From Chloroflexota bacterium (lineage in GTDB: Bacteria > Chloroflexota > Dehalococcoidia > JAUQQI01): a stretch of 7,471 nt of DNA. Where the stretch lies: positions 11,771-19,241 of the forward strand of contig JAUQQI010000091.1 in assembly GCA_030549955.1 (NCBI GenBank), given 5' to 3'. The stretch's first letter is position 1. Every line of letters begins with the position of its first letter. Below, piece by piece: positions 5,986 through 7,471 of this stretch. Position numbers and translations under genes: made by a program. The notes below the pieces were generated by a model that worked only from the letters and a program-made list of their open reading frames with translations, ran no database searches and was not told where the DNA came from.

Positions 5986-6519
5986 TTAAGGTGTGCTGAC
6001 AACGGCCAGCTCAGGCTTGAGGCTGACCTGACGGGCCAGGGTGTTCCCCACCGGGGACGTTTTCACCGTCTCGGCCCAGACCTCCCGGAGAACAGCCTCG
6101 TCGGCGTCGGCATCGACATAGGCCTTGACCGTGACCTCCCGGTAGCCGGGGTGACCGGTCTGACCCAGGCCGAGGAAAACCCCGATGTTGTCGATCTGAC
6201 CGTCCAGGGCAAGCTCAAGGTTTTTAATGGCGATGCCCCGCCGGGTGGCATTAAAAACAAAGCCGACGATAAGACAGGCCCCGAGGGCGGCCAGGACATA
6301 CTCGACGGCATTGGGAGCAGCGTCGTCGCCAGCCAGCTCGGCCGGCTCGCCCAGGGTGAGGGTGTGGTTGCGGATGAGGGCCTGGGCGGTGAACCCGTTT
6401 TGCCAGCGCACCCGGGCTGACCAGCGGTTCAGGGCGGCGACCGCCTCGGGATTGGACCGGGCCGTCTGGTCAATAAGCCGAAGCTGCTCCAGGTCGAGGC
6501 CGTTAAGCGTGGCCGACAT
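5986..6519 (-). CDS. OsmC-family protein
   Basis: This cytoplasmic protein of 177 residues carries the OsmC/Ohr signature PNAVEYVLAALGACLIVGF followed by the RRGI segment. Family members that are characterised reduce organic or lipid hydroperoxides through a Cys pair. Here only one cysteine is present in the whole protein (C82, in LGACL). The place of the second one, in KTSPVGNTL, holds Ser155, so a one-Cys mechanism or a non-peroxidase role is likely. There is an N-terminal helical extension of about 30 residues before the first beta strands (WSARVRWQNGF). Two adjacent ATGs exist, at 6522 and 6519; the second is preferred because GGGAGG lies 7 nt from it and only 4 nt from the first. It is the first gene of the OsmC-hemerythrin-MetE operon and follows a good promoter. 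Confidence 0.87.
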   Translation of the reverse strand: MSATLNGLDLEQLRLIDQTARSNPEAVAALNRWSARVRWQNGFTAQALIRNHTLTLGEPAELAGDDAAPNAVEYVLAALGACLIVGFVFNATRRGIAIKNLELALDGQIDNIGVFLGLGQTGHPGYREVTVKAYVDADADEAVLREVWAETVKTSPVGNTLARQVSLKPELAVVSTP

Positions 6520-6535
6520 CATCGGACCTCCCGAT

Positions 6536-6559
6536 TTATTGAATTATTGACTAACAATC
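6536..6559 (-). promoter_or_regulatory. AT-rich leader with short repeats, possible operator
   Basis: Between the -10 box and the ribosome site the leader is AT-rich. It holds an inverted repeat, ATTG-N5-CAAT (6546-6558), and a duplicated TTATTGA in plus-strand reading (6537-6543 and 6545-6551). Being downstream of the -10 box, it could bind a repressor. No known consensus is matched well enough to name one. Confidence 0.25.
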
Positions 6560-6565
6560 ACAACT

Positions 6566-6594
6566 ATTATGGTCCGGGAGAGGGGGGTTGTCAA
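6566..6594 (-). promoter_or_regulatory. Promoter of the OsmC-hemerythrin-MetE operon
   Basis: On the minus strand a perfect -35 box TTGACA (6594-6589) is followed after exactly 17 bp by CATAAT (6571-6566), 5/6 to the -10 consensus. This predicts a start near 6558 and a leader of about 38 nt ahead of the first gene. It is the best housekeeping-sigma promoter in the window. Confidence 0.75.
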
Positions 6595-6630
6595 GTCCTG
6601 TTGCCCTGGCGTGGCGGGTTCGGTGGTCGA

Positions 6631-6659
6631 CCCGAGTGCCGGTTTGGGCCGGCACTGGG
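6631..6659. repeat. Inverted repeat / hairpin A
   Basis: AGTGCCGG (6635-6642) and CCGGCACT (6649-6656) pair perfectly around the 6-nt loop TTTGGG. CCC (6631-6633) and GGG (6657-6659) extend the stem past one bulged G. There is no T-tract after it on either strand. Confidence 0.7.
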
Positions 6660-6803
6660 CTAAGACCGCCTGGATCTCCCTTGAGGCCGTTGAGCCACTT
6701 CGCCGGCCGCCCTCAGCGCCCGCTGTCGGAACGGCTTACACCGGTCGGGTAGCACCGGGGCGCCGGTTGCGGCGATTGACCACCTGCTTTACGTGGGGGC
6801 GGC

Positions 6804-6846
6804 CAGACGCCTCCCCCGGATTTGTCAGCTTAAGGGGGAGGGTCTG
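6804..6846. repeat. Inverted repeat / hairpin D
   Basis: CCTCCCCC (6810-6817) pairs with GGGGGAGG (6834-6841), and CAGAC (6804-6808) pairs with GTCTG (6842-6846) beyond a single bulged G. That gives 13 pairs around a 16-nt loop. It is the longest stem in the gene-free stretch and is not followed by T residues on either strand. Confidence 0.7.
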
Positions 6847-6940
6847 CCATGCATTTAACATAAGGGCTGCACTGGTTTAGCCTAGCTGCCTCCGGGACAG
6901 CTGGCGCAAGTATGCCGCGGGACTCGTACCGGAACGGGCA

Positions 6941-7471
6941 TCACCGTCGAAGGGCGGCCTGTCGCCCCTGGTCGAGCCAGCGTCCAAGGTCTTTTAAAAC
7001 CTCGTCGGCCTCGGGCGGTGCGGTGGGGACATGAATTGTCACCGTCCGCCATTTCTCTGTCTCCCAGGCGGTAACCCGATAGGTGGACCCATCCGGAATT
7101 GCAGTGCCCACCGTTCCCCTTTCAAGAAGGGGGCGTAGCTTTCTAAGAACGTCCGCTACCGCACCGGATTCGACCCTGAAGACATGGCTGCGCCTGAGAT
7201 TCCAGTTTACGTAGTAAGCGGCCCCATCCCTCAGCACCATTAGTTGCTCGGTCAGGCCGGCGATAGTCCCACTGTAGGTAACCCCCAGTACCACCCCAAT
7301 TGGCAGCCCTTCAACCTGCTCACCTTCGAGAACCTCAAGATAAGGCTGTCCTGCTGTCGTCCGGCGGACCCGAGAACGGAGGCGCAACAGGATTTCTCGA
7401 GCGGCCAGCAGCGGCGTGCGCCTTAGTTCGGCAATGTCCCGCAGCCGGCCCAGGGTGGTGCCTTCGGCATA
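6941..7471 (-). CDS. C-terminal part of an unrecognised protein (runs off the right edge)
   Basis: The frame is open from the right edge of the window to a TGA at 6941-6943 and gives 176 residues plus the stop; its start lies outside. A TTG at 7387 could be read as a start but has no convincing ribosome site, and the upstream residues (TTLGRLRDIAELRRTPLLAA) read as a coherent amphipathic, probably helical stretch, so the gene most likely continues. Then comes a beta-rich part (YLEVLEGEQVEGLPIGVVLG) and a segment MVLRDGAAYYVNWNLRRSHVF, and the protein ends in a short helical tail (ADEVLKDLGRWLDQGRQ). There is no membrane segment, cysteine cluster or catalytic motif that I recognise. It points towards the OsmC operon but is separated from it by the hairpin-rich stretch. 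Confidence 0.6.
   Translation of the reverse strand, partial: YAEGTTLGRLRDIAELRRTPLLAAREILLRLRSRVRRTTAGQPYLEVLEGEQVEGLPIGVVLGVTYSGTIAGLTEQLMVLRDGAAYYVNWNLRRSHVFRVESGAVADVLRKLRPLLERGTVGTAIPDGSTYRVTAWETEKWRTVTIHVPTAPPEADEVLKDLGRWLDQGRQAALRR

Larger units (their letters stand above)
6595..6940. other. Gene-free stretch with several strong hairpins
   Basis: I see no credible gene in these 346 bp. An open frame at 6569-6880 (plus) has no ribosome site and an Arg/Pro/Gly-rich composition typical of chance frames in GC-rich DNA. Instead there are several hairpins. Two are strong: 6631-6659, a stem of 11 pairs with one bulge, and 6804-6846, a stem of 13 pairs with one bulge. Weaker ones lie at 6684-6737, 6740-6767 and 6882-6904. 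None has a T-tract on either strand, so they are not ordinary terminators. The stretch could be a structured RNA, an untranslated tail of the right-hand gene or a decayed mobile element; it carries no family signature I recognise. Confidence 0.5.

Noticed and set aside
5626..6420. 264-codon plus-strand open frame opposite the hemerythrin and OsmC genes
   Set aside because: It spans two well-supported genes on the other strand and has no ribosome site or family resemblance.
6692..6703. tRNA D-arm-like string on the minus strand (GTGGCTCAACGG)
   Set aside because: No acceptor stem, anticodon arm or T-loop can be arranged around it.
6595..6940. Cobalamin or SAM riboswitch ahead of the operon that ends in the methionine synthase
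   Set aside because: The stretch lies upstream of the promoter rather than in the leader, and I found neither a B12 box nor SAM-riboswitch consensus elements.
1..7471. CRISPR array, insertion sequence or phage genes
   Set aside because: No regularly spaced repeats, terminal inverted repeats flanking a transposase, integrase or phage structural genes were seen.

Overview
The window is GC-rich and densely coded, and its ribosome-binding sites are close to the full anti-16S complement (for example GGGAGGTGA before the hemerythrin gene and AAGGGGGTGA near the left edge). Together with a lipoprotein copper nitrite reductase, a short MetE-type methyltransferase and a free-standing hemerythrin, this suggests a bacterium of the Firmicutes/Clostridia or Chloroflexota type, perhaps thermophilic, with nitrogen-oxide respiration or detoxification. 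The taxonomy is an inference from style and gene content, not from a marker gene.

Left half (1-3071): at the edge is the start of a small membrane protein (minus strand, partial). Next is an Rrf2-family regulator (minus) with three cysteines placed as in Fe-S-binding members such as NsrR and IscR. Divergent from it is a ZIP-family metal transporter (plus), followed by nirK, a copper nitrite reductase. NirK is predicted to be a membrane-anchored lipoprotein with an extra N-terminal cupredoxin domain. All type 1, type 2 and catalytic residues are visible. nirK ends in a strong intrinsic terminator, and the region upstream of it carries two pairs of short repeats, both at 23-bp spacing.

Middle (3133-5970): a radical SAM enzyme with a SPASM-like C-terminal cysteine cluster, resembling the uncharacterised TIGR04053 group, converges tail to tail (4-bp overlap) on an opposing operon. 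That operon reads, in transcription order, OsmC-family protein, hemerythrin-like HHE protein, and a 390-residue MetE-type methionine synthase lacking the N-terminal half of classical MetE. It is driven by a good promoter (TTGACA, 17 bp, CATAAT).

Right end (6523-7471): a gene-free stretch of about 420 bp holds the operon promoter and several strong hairpins of unknown purpose. It is followed by the C-terminal 176 residues of a protein I do not recognise, which runs off the window.

Working model (inference): the Fe-S Rrf2 regulator senses NO or redox state and controls nitrite reduction. NirK makes NO outside the membrane. The hemerythrin and OsmC proteins could belong to the matching O2/NO/peroxide defence, beside a methionine synthase that may be of the corrinoid-linked 'core' type. 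No wholly new system is evident. The most unusual points are the altered second metal-binding motif of the hemerythrin, the nirK upstream repeats and the structured intergenic region at 6631-6904.
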